Origin: Limnochordia bacterium
GTDB lineage: Bacteria > Bacillota > Limnochordia > DUMW01
Length of the DNA: 64,000 nt
Assembly (NCBI GenBank): GCA_023230925.1
Contig: JALNWK010000009.1
Span: 8,910-72,909 of the forward strand
Direction of reading: 5' to 3'
In this document: piece by piece, positions 32,769 to 42,225 of the stretch
Numbering within the stretch: the first letter of the stretch is position 1
Layout: each line of letters begins with the position of its first letter
Notes under the pieces: generated by a model
The model's database searches: none
Seen by the model: the letters and a program-made list of their open reading frames with translations, nothing else
What the model was told of the DNA's origin: nothing
Program-made: the position numbers and the translations under genes

Positions 32769-35399
32769 ATGTTATTTCGGGAAGGGATGGTGGCATCGTT
32801 AGGCCGTAGACGGCCCAACGATGGTATCTTGATGAAATGGGTTGTACAGGATATTGATCTAGAACAAAGCCAGCATTTGGCTGCTCAGTTGGATATTTCC
32901 CCGGTCTTGGCCCAGATCTTGGTGGGCCGGGGTTTTGTTGATCCGGCGAGGGCATTGGAGTTTTTGCAGCCTAGCTTGGCAAACTGTCATGATTACAGGG
33001 GGCTACCGGATATTTCCCAAGCCGTAGCAAGGGTTTCGCAAGCCATTGATCGGCAAGAGCCCATCGTGGTCTATGGAGACTACGATGTGGACGGGTTGAC
33101 CGCGACGGCGTTATTAATTGAGGTCTTGCGCAAGCTCGGCGGTGATGTGGATTTTTATATACCCCACCGCTTGACCGAAGGGTATGGCCTTCATGAGGAG
33201 GCGATCCGGGAGTTAAGTAGCCGGGGTACCAAAGTAATTATTACCGTGGACTGTGGTGCTTCCGCTATCATCGAGGCGGAGGTCGCCAAGGCAGAAGGAA
33301 TTGATCTGGTGATCACAGACCACCACGAGATGGGGGAGAGTACCCCTAGGGCGGTGGCGGTGGTTAACCCCAAAAGAGTGGATAGCACCTATCCTTTTCA
33401 GGATTTGGCCGGTGTTGGCGTTGCATACAAATTGGCCCAAGCCCTATGGGAAAAACGGCGGGAGGATCAATTCCCAAGTGTAGACTATTTAGATCTAGTG
33501 GCCTTGGGTACCGTGGCCGATGTGGTCCCCTTGCTTGATGAGAACCGGGTTTTTACAAGGTTCGGCCTGCCCCGGATTGGTGCCACACAAAGGATTGGTT
33601 TGCGGGCCCTACTTGAAGTTGCCGATTTGCAGGAACAAGAGATCGAAGCATACCATGTGGGGTTTATGTTGGCCCCCCGTCTCAATGCTGCAGGCAGGAT
33701 GGATCATGCCCAAGTCGCTTTGGATTTGTTGTTATCCCAGGATCCGAAGGAGGCTTTGGAACTTGCCCAGACACTAGATGCTACCAACCGTCAACGACAA
33801 CAGGATGAGTCACGTATTGTCCAAGAAGCGGAAGAAATGGTACATGCCCAGAACTTGCTACGGAATCGGGCTTTGGTCTTGGCCAGTCCCAACTGGTCTT
33901 CGGGGATTGTGGGTATTGCCGCTTCAAGGCTTGTGGATCGGTACCATCGTCCGACGATTCTGATTGGACTTGATGATGAACTTGGAAAGGGCTCTGGCCG
34001 CAGTATTGAAGGATTTGACCTTTACGAAGCTTTGGGGGAGTGTAGCGACGCCTTAGAAGGGTACGGAGGACACAAAATGGCCGCTGGGGTTGCTGTCTTA
34101 GAGGAACGGATTGACCAATTTGCCCAAAGCTTCATCTCCTATGCCAATGCCAGGCTAAGCCCGGGGGATATTGTACCGAAACTTAAGGTGGATGCATTGG
34201 TGGATATTGGGGGGTTAAGTCTAGACCTTGTGGATCAATTGGGTACCCTTGAGCCCTTTGGCCCTGGTAATCCAAAGCCCGTCTTCGGATGCCGGGCAGT
34301 GCGGGTGGTAGACAGTCGGCGTGTTGGAGCTAACAAGGATCATCTAAAACTCTGTGTGGGCCAACAGGAGGCCCAGTTACCTGTCATTGGCTTTCGCATG
34401 GGGGACCGGCAGGATGTCTTAGGCGAACAGGTGGATCTCGCCTTTCGGATTGGCAAGAACCAATGGCAGGGCGAGATTATGCTGCAGGGCCAGCTGGTGG
34501 ATATTGGTTGTTCGATACAGCCTGCGGCGTATGTCCATCGCAGCAGGGTGTACGATGGCCGAAAAGTCTTAAGCAAACCTATGTATGTCGCTGAGTTGCT
34601 GCAGAGAGAAGAACAGGTAAGTGTCTACATCGGGGTTGCTCCTTGCACCAAAGATGAAGTGGAGGACTGGAAGCAGGCGGGTTTCACGCCAAAAGCAACC
34701 AGATCCCTGGGTGATGATGGTGGAGTTGTTTCTCTAGAACATATGCACGGAACAGCCCAGCTTTTCTATGGATGTAGCCTTGAGGAGGAAACCCTTGCAG
34801 GCATCGGATGTTCCTGCTTGGCGGTGTGGGGCATGCCCCCAGGCTATGACCGGCTAGGCAGATTACTGGCTGGGTTTAGTGATGCCCCTGAGGTCCACTT
34901 ACTTGTGGATCGGGACCAAGCAGCAAAAACCAAGACTCTACTTAGGGTAATCTGCCCTAACCGCAGGATGCTAGGGAGTGCTTATCTTAGACTGCAGAAA
35001 GAACCCCTTAGTCGCCAAGACTTCACCGCGTTTGTAACGGGGGATATGAAAAGGCTTATAAAACCCTTTGAGGAGCTTAGTGAATGCTTAGGGAACTTGG
35101 TAGCAACGGTAGTCTTGGACATCTTTGGCGAACTTGGCTTGTTGGTGGATACAGATGATGGCCGATTATCTGTATCCCATCCAGGCCGTAAGCTAGACTT
35201 AGAAACGTCAATTCGATATAATGATAATAAATTCCTTGTAGGGACTTTTAGCCGGTTTTATCGGTATTTGACGACCCAACCGGTCACAAAGATCATAGAG
35301 GATCTAAACACAACAGAGATTGGTGCATCTAGGAGGGTACTCGGTGGAACTAAAGTCAATGGTCAGGGAAATTACAGACTTTCCCAAGGAGGGCATTAG
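32769..35399 (+). CDS. recJ: Single-stranded-DNA-specific exonuclease RecJ
   Basis: 876-residue 5'-3' ssDNA exonuclease of the long Bacillota type. DHH phosphoesterase motifs: YGDYDVDGLTATALL, TVDCGAS, TDHHE; DHHA1 part: SSGIVGIAASRLVDRYHRP, GSGRSIEGFDLYEAL and YGGHKMAAG; then an OB-fold and a long C-terminal extension. Start is uncertain: ATG 32769 has AGGGGTGGA 10 nt upstream; GTG 32754 and ATG 32832 are alternatives. The C-terminus overlaps the apt start by 56 nt, which is unusually long. Confidence 0.93.
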   Translation: MLFREGMVASLGRRRPNDGILMKWVVQDIDLEQSQHLAAQLDISPVLAQILVGRGFVDPARALEFLQPSLANCHDYRGLPDISQAVARVSQAIDRQEPIVVYGDYDVDGLTATALLIEVLRKLGGDVDFYIPHRLTEGYGLHEEAIRELSSRGTKVIITVDCGASAIIEAEVAKAEGIDLVITDHHEMGESTPRAVAVVNPKRVDSTYPFQDLAGVGVAYKLAQALWEKRREDQFPSVDYLDLVALGTVADVVPLLDENRVFTRFGLPRIGATQRIGLRALLEVADLQEQEIEAYHVGFMLAPRLNAAGRMDHAQVALDLLLSQDPKEALELAQTLDATNRQRQQDESRIVQEAEEMVHAQNLLRNRALVLASPNWSSGIVGIAASRLVDRYHRPTILIGLDDELGKGSGRSIEGFDLYEALGECSDALEGYGGHKMAAGVAVLEERIDQFAQSFISYANARLSPGDIVPKLKVDALVDIGGLSLDLVDQLGTLEPFGPGNPKPVFGCRAVRVVDSRRVGANKDHLKLCVGQQEAQLPVIGFRMGDRQDVLGEQVDLAFRIGKNQWQGEIMLQGQLVDIGCSIQPAAYVHRSRVYDGRKVLSKPMYVAELLQREEQVSVYIGVAPCTKDEVEDWKQAGFTPKATRSLGDDGGVVSLEHMHGTAQLFYGCSLEEETLAGIGCSCLAVWGMPPGYDRLGRLLAGFSDAPEVHLLVDRDQAAKTKTLLRVICPNRRMLGSAYLRLQKEPLSRQDFTAFVTGDMKRLIKPFEELSECLGNLVATVVLDIFGELGLLVDTDDGRLSVSHPGRKLDLETSIRYNDNKFLVGTFSRFYRYLTTQPVTKIIEDLNTTEIGASRRVLGGTKVNGQGNYRLSQGGH

Positions 35400-35862
35400 C
35401 TTTAAGGACATTACTACAGTCCTTAAGGATGGACAGGCCTTTAGGTATTCCATTCAGACAATGGCGGACTATTATCGGCCTAAACGCCCGGAGATTGTTG
35501 TGGGAGTTGAGTCCCGGGGATTTCTCATTGGCGCTCCCTTAGCCTATGAATTGGGTGTTGGTTTTGTCCTTATTCGCAAACCGGGCAAGTTACCCGCAGA
35601 AACAGAACATGTTGAGTATGAGCTTGAATATGGGACCGATGCCTTGGAGATCCATCGGGATGCCATTAGCCCAGGGACGAAGGTCTTAATGGTGGATGAT
35701 TTGCTGGCAACTGGGGGTACGATCAAGGCGGCCGCAAAGCTGGTGGAACGACTTCAAGGAGATATCATCGGTTTTGGTTTTCTAATCGAACTTATGTATC
35801 TGGAGGGTAGGAAGCAGCTCTCGGGTTATGATGTTTTATCGTTGGTTAAGTACGAAAGCTAG
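35344..35862 (+). CDS. apt: Adenine phosphoribosyltransferase
   Basis: 172 residues, the usual Apt length. Converts adenine and PRPP to AMP. Signature IRKPGKLP and the PRPP loop VLMVDDLLATGGT; N-terminus MVREITDFPKEGISFKDIT is diagnostic. GTG 35344 is preferred because AGGAGGG at 35331-35337 is 6 nt upstream; the frame extends to 35320. recJ-apt-rel-dtd is the conserved order. Both the ribosome site and the first 56 nt lie inside recJ. Confidence 0.96.
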   Translation: MELKSMVREITDFPKEGISFKDITTVLKDGQAFRYSIQTMADYYRPKRPEIVVGVESRGFLIGAPLAYELGVGFVLIRKPGKLPAETEHVEYELEYGTDALEIHRDAISPGTKVLMVDDLLATGGTIKAAAKLVERLQGDIIGFGFLIELMYLEGRKQLSGYDVLSLVKYES

Positions 35863-35887
35863 ATGTGGACTGATGGGGGTGGGGTAG

Positions 35888-38044
35888 GTGTCTTTGGAGC
35901 AGTTACTTGGGAAAATACGCGAATATGAGCCCGATGCCGATCTTTCCGTAGTTAGTGACGCCTATCACTTTGCCCAACAGGTCCATGCTGGTCAGTATCG
36001 GGATTCGGAGGAGCCGTATTTCTGTCATCCATTCGAAGTGGCAATGATCCTCGCTGATTTGGGTATGGAGGAGACGATTATTGCTGGTGGCCTGATGCAT
36101 GATGTCGTGGAGGATACGGAAGTCACCGTTAGCGAGATTCGGGAACGCTTTGGTGATGAAATCGCCCTTTTTGTGGATGGGGTGACTAAACTTAGCAAGA
36201 TCCCTTTTCGGACGAAAAAAGAGCAACAGGCGGAGTCTTTACGCAAGTTGTTCTTAGCCATGGCCCAGGATGTGCGGGTGGTGATCATCAAACTGGCGGA
36301 CCGGCTGCACAATATGCGTACCCTTGATGCATTATCCGCGGAAAGACAGCAGAAGATCTCCCGAGAGACTTTAGAGATATACTGTCCGCTGGCGAACCGG
36401 CTTGGTATGTGGCAGATTAAGTGGGAGATGGAGGAGTTGGCCTTCCTCTATTTGTACCCAGAGGACTACCATATGTTGGTGGAGGAGGTCAATCGCAAGC
36501 GTGCCCAGCGTGATGCGGATTTGTTCTTTGTGATGGATCAATTAAAGAAAAGACTTGATCAGATGGAGATCAAGGCGGAGATCAGCGGGCGCACCAAGCA
36601 TGTTTACAGCATATTTCAAAAAATGAGAAGTCAGCAAAAGACCATAGACGAGATTTATGATCTTTTGGGTGTGCGGGTGATTGTAGATTCAGTTAAGGAG
36701 TGTTACGGGGTCTTAGGGATCGTCCACACTATGTGGAAACCAGTCCCTGGCCGTTTTAAAGACTATATTGCTATGCCCAAGGCCAACATGTATCGGTCGT
36801 TGCATACCACCGTTATTGGTCCGGGTGGTGAGGCCTTTGAGGTGCAGATTCGTACCTGGCAAATGCACTGGGTGGCGGAGCGGGGTATTGCGGCCCATTG
36901 GCTATACAAAGAGGGCGGCTCCCAGGATACTAAGTTTGAACTGAAGATGGCCTGGCTGCGGGAAGTCATGGATTGGCTTAAAGAGATGAAGGACCCCGAT
37001 GAGTTTATGGAGATGCTAAAGATAGACCTCTTTGAGGATGAGGTCTTTGTCTTTACGCCCAAGGGAGATGTGAAAAACCTGCCCGCGGGTGCTACTCCTG
37101 TGGATTTTGCCTTTAGCGTACACACCGATGTGGGCCTTAGGTGCGCGGGCGCTAAGGTTAATGGTCGGATTGTACCCTTAGATTATATTTTGAAAAATGG
37201 GGAATTCGTGGAGATTCTCACCTCAAAGAATGCCTCTCCTAGCCGTGATTGGCTCCATTTTGTGAAGACCTCAAAGGCCCGTTCGAAGATTCGGGGTTAT
37301 CTTAAGGAGGAACGACGGGACGAGAATGTACAGCGGGGTAGATCCATGTTGGAGCGGGAGGCCAAGAAATTTGGCGTGGAGCCCAACGTGATTCTAAAGC
37401 CGGATAAATTGGCCCAGACTGCAGCACGCTACGGGTTTGTCTCCGGTGATGACCTGCTGTGTTCTATCGGCTTTGGCAAGGTACCTGCCCGTCAGGCATT
37501 AGGTCGGATTATTGGGCCCCAGGAATTGGAGAATCGACGGCAAGAGATGAACTTAGCCAAGCAAAGGCGCCGCATGCCCGAACCTCTCTTACGTCAGATC
37601 GAAGGGGTACGCTGTCGGGGCGTGGATAATCTTTTGGTTCGCTTTTCCAAGTGCTGTAATCCCGTACCGGGGGATCCCATTGTGGGGTATATTACCCGGG
37701 GTCGTGGTGTATCCATCCATCGGGAGGACTGTCCTAATGTAGCCTATCTACAGAATGAGCCGGAGCGTCGGATCGACGTGGAATGGATAAATCAAGATGA
37801 GGTGTCCTATCCTGTGGAAATTCGGGTGGAGGCCGTGGATCAGGTGCATTTGCTTGCAAGTATTATGAATACTGTCTCCGAGCAGAAGACAAACATAGAG
37901 GGTGTCAATGCGAGACTAGACCGGGATAAGGCAATTATCGATCTAGTACTGGATATTCGCAATGTGGAGCATATGAATAGCATTATTAAGCAACTAAAAC
38001 AAGTTTCCGGTGTCCTTGATGTGTATCGGGCACATCCAACATAG
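35888..38044 (+). CDS. relA: Bifunctional (p)ppGpp synthetase/hydrolase Rel
   Basis: 718-residue RelA/SpoT homologue. Hydrolase HD domain: YFCHPFEVAMIL, GGLMHDVVEDT and KLADRLHNMRTLD. Synthetase domain: KHVYSIFQKM, GRFKDYIAMPKANMYRSLHT. The RFKD form of this loop is the one found in bifunctional Rel/SpoT enzymes rather than synthetase-only RelA. Then TGS (VFVFTPKGDVKNLPAGATPVDFAF), a zinc-finger/CC region with the Cys in CRGVDNLLVRFSKCCNPVPGD, and a C-terminal ACT domain. GTG start. Flanked by apt and dtd. Confidence 0.97.
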   Translation: MSLEQLLGKIREYEPDADLSVVSDAYHFAQQVHAGQYRDSEEPYFCHPFEVAMILADLGMEETIIAGGLMHDVVEDTEVTVSEIRERFGDEIALFVDGVTKLSKIPFRTKKEQQAESLRKLFLAMAQDVRVVIIKLADRLHNMRTLDALSAERQQKISRETLEIYCPLANRLGMWQIKWEMEELAFLYLYPEDYHMLVEEVNRKRAQRDADLFFVMDQLKKRLDQMEIKAEISGRTKHVYSIFQKMRSQQKTIDEIYDLLGVRVIVDSVKECYGVLGIVHTMWKPVPGRFKDYIAMPKANMYRSLHTTVIGPGGEAFEVQIRTWQMHWVAERGIAAHWLYKEGGSQDTKFELKMAWLREVMDWLKEMKDPDEFMEMLKIDLFEDEVFVFTPKGDVKNLPAGATPVDFAFSVHTDVGLRCAGAKVNGRIVPLDYILKNGEFVEILTSKNASPSRDWLHFVKTSKARSKIRGYLKEERRDENVQRGRSMLEREAKKFGVEPNVILKPDKLAQTAARYGFVSGDDLLCSIGFGKVPARQALGRIIGPQELENRRQEMNLAKQRRRMPEPLLRQIEGVRCRGVDNLLVRFSKCCNPVPGDPIVGYITRGRGVSIHREDCPNVAYLQNEPERRIDVEWINQDEVSYPVEIRVEAVDQVHLLASIMNTVSEQKTNIEGVNARLDRDKAIIDLVLDIRNVEHMNSIIKQLKQVSGVLDVYRAHPT

Positions 38045-38058
38045 AGAGGGTTAGTACA

Positions 38059-38508
38059 TTGCGTTTAGTGGTGCAAAGGGTTCAGGAAGCAAAGGTTTTG
38101 GTCGATGGTGATGTAGTTGGCGGGATTGAACAGGGTGCCTTGATGTATTTGGGTGTGGCTACAGATGATGAGGAAGGGGATTACCGTTACCTAGCAGAAA
38201 AGGCCGCCAATCTGCGGATATTCGATGATGAGACAGGGCGGATGAATATTTCCCTAGTGCAGGCCGGATATTCGGCGTTAGTTGTATCGCAGTTTACTCT
38301 CTATGGCGACTGCCGTAGGGGCAGACGTCCTGATTATACCCAGGCAGCTCCATCGGAGAAGGCTGTGGTTCTTTACGAAGAATTCATTCGCAGTCTCAAG
38401 GACTTAGATGTGGAGGTGGAAAAGGGGGAGTTCGGTGCAAATATGCAGGTGGTCTCCGTTAATGATGGACCTGTGACCCTGCTGTTAGATAGTAGACGCA
38501 ACTTTTAG
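38059..38508 (+). CDS. dtd: D-aminoacyl-tRNA deacylase
   Basis: 149 residues. Removes D-amino acids from mischarged tRNA. Motifs SQFTLYGDCRRGRRPDYTQAA and NDGPVTLLLDS (catalytic Thr region) are family hallmarks. TTG start at 38059, 14 nt after rel; rel-dtd pairing is standard in Bacillota. Confidence 0.96.
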   Translation: MRLVVQRVQEAKVLVDGDVVGGIEQGALMYLGVATDDEEGDYRYLAEKAANLRIFDDETGRMNISLVQAGYSALVVSQFTLYGDCRRGRRPDYTQAAPSEKAVVLYEEFIRSLKDLDVEVEKGEFGANMQVVSVNDGPVTLLLDSRRNF

Positions 38509-38522
38509 GGGGAAATGCTGTA

Positions 38523-39161
38523 ATGGATATTAAGTGTTGCTCCGTAGGTGCTCTAGCCACCAATTGCTATCTGGTAAGGATTGATAACAAACGTGGTTTT
38601 GCTGTGGATCCCGGGGGGAATGGCGCCCAACTGCTAACTACAATTCGGGAGATGGATCTCGATCTGAGGTATATCCTACTTACCCACGGACATTTTGATC
38701 ATATCGGGGCAGTCTCCCTGCTTGTTAAGAACACCGGGGCCAAGGTGGTTATCCATAGGAACGATGCAGAAATGCTCGTCGATTCCGCGGCCAACCTTTC
38801 CTTGTTCTTCCAGGATGGCCTTACTACTGTACCAGCGGATATTATTCTCGAAGGAGATCAGGACTTGACCCTTAGTGATGGAACGGTTATTCAAGTCATT
38901 GAGACTCCAGGTCATACCCCCGGTGGTGTTACATATGTTTTGGATGGTACTGCCTTTTCCGGAGATACGCTTTTTGCCGGATCCATCGGTCGATATGACT
39001 TTCCTGGTTCTTCTTTTAAAGAGTTGCAGGCTTCGCTGAAGAAACTATGTTGCCTGCCCGATAATACCGTTGTTTGTCCTGGCCATGGTCCTAAGACCGA
39101 CATTGCCAGGGAGAAGAAGTCTAATCCATTTATTGACGGGATTCATCAGGATTGTCTATGA
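38523..39161 (+). CDS. Metallo-beta-lactamase fold hydrolase (glyoxalase II-like)
   Basis: 212-residue hydrolase with the metal motif THGHFDHIGAV, further ligands in IETPGHTPGGV and FSGDTLFAGSIGRYDFPG, and CPGHGPKTDIAREK at the end. This resembles B. subtilis YqgX-type short glyoxalase II homologues, so hydroxyacylglutathione or bacillithiol-type thioester hydrolysis is possible but unproven. ATG start 14 nt after dtd; last gene of the recJ-apt-rel-dtd run. Confidence 0.88.
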   Translation: MDIKCCSVGALATNCYLVRIDNKRGFAVDPGGNGAQLLTTIREMDLDLRYILLTHGHFDHIGAVSLLVKNTGAKVVIHRNDAEMLVDSAANLSLFFQDGLTTVPADIILEGDQDLTLSDGTVIQVIETPGHTPGGVTYVLDGTAFSGDTLFAGSIGRYDFPGSSFKELQASLKKLCCLPDNTVVCPGHGPKTDIAREKKSNPFIDGIHQDCL

Positions 39162-39277
39162 CCAGCAGATTAAGAACATTGTAGAAAGAGAGGTTGATTC
39201 TTGCCGATCTTAAAGCTTAGCAGGACAAAGCCTTGTGGGACAGGCCTTTGAGCTCGGGATCCAGGAATCCATGTAAA

Positions 39278-39307
39278 TTGACAGGGTGCGCGCCAATACA
39301 GTACAAT
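39278..39307 (+). promoter_or_regulatory. SigA promoter of the parvulin gene
   Basis: TTGACA (39278-39283) and TACAAT (39302-39307) with an 18-bp spacer in the 211-bp gap before the PpiC gene. The rest of that gap holds nothing recognisable. Confidence 0.75.
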
Positions 39308-39372
39308 TAAGCAAGATTGTACATTTGGCAACTGGTACTGAAATTACAGAGTAACGTAACGGGGGTAGGGCC

Positions 39373-40863
39373 ATGGTTTTTTCCAAAATGCGTAACGCAA
39401 CTAAGGTGATCCTAGTAATCGTGATCCTTGGTTTTGCGGCGTCAGGTATTTATGTAGGAGTAAGAAGCGGATTTGGGGGTTCGAATCAGAGCCAAGGACG
39501 GGTAGTGGCCACGGTTAATGGGTCGCCCATCTACGCCCAGGAGTTGGCGCAACGGTTCAATCAGGCGGTGGGCTATGAGAATTACTGGCAGAGTATGATG
39601 GGTATTGTCGGTGAGGTAAGCTGGCTGCGGTGGGAGAATATTAGGTACGAACAGCTGGAGTGGCTGATCTCCAGGGAGCTGTTAGTGCAAAAGGCCAAAG
39701 CCGATAAGATTAAAGTCACCAATGCCGAGGTTGACGCCGAACTAAGTCAACTCAAAGCCCAGTACGGTGATCAACTCGATGTCTCCGACAGCGTAATCAA
39801 AGAGGAGATCCGCACCTATTTGCCTATCGACAAGTTGCTTCGAAATCTGCGCAATAGTATTGAGGTTACTGATGCGGAGCTTGCCGCAGCTTACGAGGAA
39901 GTCAATGCACGGCACATCCTAATCAGTACCGATGATAAGGAAGATGACGAGGCAAAGGCCCTGGCAGAGGAACTGCTTGCTAAAGCCAAGTCCGGTGAGG
40001 ATTTTGCGGCCTTAGCCCAGGAATACTCCGACGATATGGGCAGTAAGGACAACGCTGGAGAACTTGGCTTTTTTAAGCGGGGAACAATGCTCGAGGAATT
40101 TGAAGAGGCGGCATTTTCCACAGCCGTAGGCGATTATACTATAGCAAAGACTTTCTATGGGTATCATGTGATTAATGTACTAGAACACAAAGAAGCCTCC
40201 GGTGAGGAATATGAACAGGCTAAGGAAAGTCTGGCAGAGAGCCTTAAAGAGAGTAAGACTAACGAAAAGGTGGACCAGATGCTTACCGAGCTCAAGAAAG
40301 AGGCGGAGATTGTTTACCAGGATAAGCAGATGAATGCCCGGGTGCTATATGTTAGGGGAGAGTTTGAATCGGCCATTGATGAATACAAGGCTGCGTTGAA
40401 GGCGACTCCCGATGAGATCACACTCTATGCATCCTTGGCCGATGCCTATGCCCGCATTGATGAGATTGATCTAGCGATCGAGACAATCCAATCTTGTATC
40501 GAGCGGCTCGGCACCAGCTACCAAGTTAGTGAAGCCTATTATGTGCTTGGCTCTTACTACATGGCCAAACAAGAGGAAGATCTTGCGGCCGAAGCCTTTA
40601 TTAGTGCGTCTGATGCTAATAAGTATGACTTAATGCTGCACTACAACCTGCAGGCAGTGCTTGCCCAGATGGGTCGGACTGAAGAGCTTGCGGTGATTAA
40701 TCAGCGTCTTGAGGATATCTTCAAGTGGTATGAAGAAAGATATCAATTGCAGCAGCAAGAACAACAGAATGCGACTGGGGATACCACAACCCCTGATGAG
40801 ACACCGGAGAACGTGGATGAGGTTAATTCCGATACCGATGAAGGCAATGATGTAGAAGAGTAA
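39373..40863 (+). CDS. Membrane-anchored parvulin-type peptidyl-prolyl isomerase with TPR repeats
   Basis: 496 residues. One N-terminal TM helix (ATKVILVIVILGFAASGIYVG) without a lipobox, a SurA-N-like chaperone region (VNGSPIYAQELAQRFN, LISRELLVQKAKADKIKVTNAEVD), a PpiC rotamase domain (ARHILISTDD, DFAALAQEYSDD, GELGFFKRGTM, GYHVINVLE) and TPR-like repeats (FESAIDEYKAALKATPDE, LYASLADAYARI). The tail is Gln- and acid-rich. Likely assists folding of exported proteins outside the membrane. The TPR addition distinguishes it from PrsA. Own promoter upstream, hairpin downstream. Confidence 0.85.
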   Translation: MVFSKMRNATKVILVIVILGFAASGIYVGVRSGFGGSNQSQGRVVATVNGSPIYAQELAQRFNQAVGYENYWQSMMGIVGEVSWLRWENIRYEQLEWLISRELLVQKAKADKIKVTNAEVDAELSQLKAQYGDQLDVSDSVIKEEIRTYLPIDKLLRNLRNSIEVTDAELAAAYEEVNARHILISTDDKEDDEAKALAEELLAKAKSGEDFAALAQEYSDDMGSKDNAGELGFFKRGTMLEEFEEAAFSTAVGDYTIAKTFYGYHVINVLEHKEASGEEYEQAKESLAESLKESKTNEKVDQMLTELKKEAEIVYQDKQMNARVLYVRGEFESAIDEYKAALKATPDEITLYASLADAYARIDEIDLAIETIQSCIERLGTSYQVSEAYYVLGSYYMAKQEEDLAAEAFISASDANKYDLMLHYNLQAVLAQMGRTEELAVINQRLEDIFKWYEERYQLQQQEQQNATGDTTTPDETPENVDEVNSDTDEGNDVEE

Positions 40864-40875
40864 GGAAGTACAGTT

Positions 40876-40909
40876 TAGTCCGCTGTACCGTTCCAGGTAC
40901 AGCGGACTA
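40876..40909 (+). terminator. Long hairpin after the parvulin gene
   Basis: Perfect 14-bp inverted repeat TAGTCCGCTGTACC (40876-40889) / GGTACAGCGGACTA (40896-40909), loop GTTCCA. No T-run follows (TTACGTTAG), so it may stabilise the 3' end or separate hisS expression rather than terminate by itself. Confidence 0.55.
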
Positions 40910-40943
40910 TTACGTTAGTGGTAGTGAGGGGAGTAGTTGTTTT

Positions 40944-42206
40944 ATGGCAGAGATCACAACGCCCAGGGGTACTAAGGATATTCTTCCCGGCGAAGTGAGT
41001 GGGTGGCAACGGGTAGAACAGGTGTTTCGCCAGGTCTGTGGGAGTTATGGGTATCAGGAACTGCGTACACCAATCTTTGAACATACGGAGCTTTTCAGCC
41101 GTGGTATCGGTGAAGGTACTGATATCGTGGAAAAGGAGATGTATACCTTTACCGACAAGGGCGGGCGTAGCCTGACCCTGCGACCGGAGGGCACCGCTCC
41201 TGTGGTACGTTCCTTTCTAGAACATAGGATGTATGGTGATCCGGAGCCGACAAAACTGTATTACCTTGGTCCTATGTTCCGCTACGAGCGGCCCCAGACC
41301 GGGCGTTATCGTCAGTTCCATCAGTTTGGGGCGGAACTTCTTGGTGTAGTAGACCCCCTAGGGGATGTGGAACTAATCATCATGGTGATGGATTTTTATC
41401 GGGTCCTTGGCTTGCACGATTGTACGTTGACGATTAACTCAATCGGTTGCAGAGAGTGCCGCTCTGTGTATATTGAGGAGCTGTTAAGCTTTTTATCCAA
41501 CCGGTTAGAAGGATTCTGCCCAGATTGCAGGCGGCGTTATGCACAAAATCCCCTTAGGGTGTTAGACTGCAAGGAACAAGGATGTAAGCAAGAGCTGGCG
41601 CAAGCTCCTTTAATCAAGGACTATCTGTGTCCTGAGTGCAAGGAGCACTTTGCCCAAGTACTAGCTCTACTAGATGATCTTAAGGAAGACTACGTGGTGA
41701 ACCCCTTCTTGGTACGGGGTTTTGATTACTACACCCGGACAGTCTTTGAGATTAGCTCCGGCCTGCTGGGATCGCAAGATGCGGTGGGTGGCGGTGGGCG
41801 CTACGACGGACTGGTGGCGGAAATGGGCGGGCCTAGTACCCCCGCAGTTGGATTTGCCGCTGGCATGGAACGGGTTCTTCTGGTTTTGGAGAAATGCGGA
41901 ACACAGATTAGCATTCCGCCAGTTTGCCAGGTGTATCTTGCGGTAACCGGAGGCGAGTTGAGAGCACCGGCCTGCAAGACTCTCTTTGGCCTGCGACGCC
42001 TTGGTATCTCCACGGAGATGGCGTATGAAACCAGGGGGATGAAGGGACAGTTTAAATCTGCCAACCGTCTTGGGGCTAGGTTTGTGATTGTATACGGGGA
42101 AAGTGAGTACCAACAGGGCAAAGTAACCTTGAAGGATATGACTACAGGTAAGGAGTGCCTCGTCGATGAGGCATGTCTTTTTGACGAAGTACAAAAGCGG
42201 TTGTAG
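40944..42206 (+). CDS. hisS: Histidyl-tRNA synthetase
   Basis: 420-residue class II synthetase. Motif 2 YLGPMFRYERPQTGRYRQFHQ, motif 1 region TEITTPRGTKDILPGE, LRPEGTAPVVRS, and motif 3 GGGGRYDGLVAEMGG, with the C-terminal anticodon-binding domain. ATG start; aspS follows after 19 nt, the standard hisS-aspS operon. No T-box leader visible in the short upstream gap. Confidence 0.97.
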   Translation: MAEITTPRGTKDILPGEVSGWQRVEQVFRQVCGSYGYQELRTPIFEHTELFSRGIGEGTDIVEKEMYTFTDKGGRSLTLRPEGTAPVVRSFLEHRMYGDPEPTKLYYLGPMFRYERPQTGRYRQFHQFGAELLGVVDPLGDVELIIMVMDFYRVLGLHDCTLTINSIGCRECRSVYIEELLSFLSNRLEGFCPDCRRRYAQNPLRVLDCKEQGCKQELAQAPLIKDYLCPECKEHFAQVLALLDDLKEDYVVNPFLVRGFDYYTRTVFEISSGLLGSQDAVGGGGRYDGLVAEMGGPSTPAVGFAAGMERVLLVLEKCGTQISIPPVCQVYLAVTGGELRAPACKTLFGLRRLGISTEMAYETRGMKGQFKSANRLGARFVIVYGESEYQQGKVTLKDMTTGKECLVDEACLFDEVQKRL

Positions 42207-42225
42207 TTAAGGTGGAGGAATCAAC

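Noticed and set aside
40864..40943. T-box leader before hisS or other synthetases
   Set aside because: The leaders of hisS, aspS and alaS are too short and lack the T-box core TGGNACC followed by a terminator; the hairpin before hisS has no T-run.
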